Below, one piece after another: positions 5,684 through 5,708 of a DNA stretch of 5,708 nucleotides. This DNA is from a bacterium (GTDB taxonomy: Bacteria; Margulisbacteria; Marinamargulisbacteria; JAAEMD01). Positions within the stretch are counted from its first letter, which is position 1. Every line of letters starts with the position of its first letter. The position numbers were made by a program, and so were the translations under genes. The stretch covers positions 1 to 5,708 of the forward strand of contig JAAEMD010000168.1 in assembly GCA_024225875.1 (NCBI GenBank), in the 5' to 3' direction. The notes under the pieces were generated by a model. The model saw only the letters and a program-made list of their open reading frames with translations. It did not search any database and had not been told where the DNA came from.

Positions 5684-5708
5684 CCAAAAAACACATTCAA
5701 TTTATCAA

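Overview
This window is AT-rich bacterial DNA. Lines counted by hand give about 40-45% GC in the two enzyme genes and 22-42% elsewhere. It holds two housekeeping biosynthesis genes, one large membrane protein, one unrecognised probable lipoprotein gene, and the first codons of a further gene cut by the window start. The gene set (MEP-pathway IspG, DXP-dependent PdxJ, a likely lipobox protein) fits a Gram-negative bacterium. The IspG sequence is the roughly 400-residue form with the wording typical of alphaproteobacteria (GDFHYNGHKLL, NWGSLDQ, NGPGESKHADIGISLPG). That suggests a low-GC proteobacterium or a relative, but one protein is weak evidence for lineage.

Layout. At positions 1-28, minus strand, a new gene begins behind a strong Shine-Dalgarno site that lies in a hairpin. 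Positions 29-312 are non-coding and carry several inverted repeats. pdxJ (313-1026, minus) and ispG (1310-2518, plus) are transcribed away from each other across a 283-base AT-rich spacer. ispG meets tail to tail, with a 20-base overlap, a minus-strand gene (2499-4334) for a polytopic membrane protein of the TMTC-like GT-C glycosyltransferase type with C-terminal TPR repeats. A 223-base leader region with a candidate promoter and two hairpins precedes that gene. Beyond it lies another minus-strand gene (4558-5637) of unknown function.

How the parts relate. PdxJ and IspG are metabolically linked. PdxJ condenses 1-deoxy-D-xylulose 5-phosphate (DXP) with 3-amino-2-oxopropyl phosphate to make pyridoxine 5'-phosphate. 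IspG acts in the isoprenoid pathway that also starts from DXP. The membrane glycosyltransferase-like gene and the unknown gene share a strand but are 223 bases apart, and nothing in the sequence ties their functions together.

The most notable observations are these. The last gene appears to have lost its in-frame signal peptide through one extra G at the lipobox. The Shine-Dalgarno site of the partial gene is sequestered in a 9-bp hairpin. An AAAGTAA word recurs in the two spacers flanking pdxJ. I see no mobile element, CRISPR array, tRNA or rRNA, and no clear new multi-gene system.
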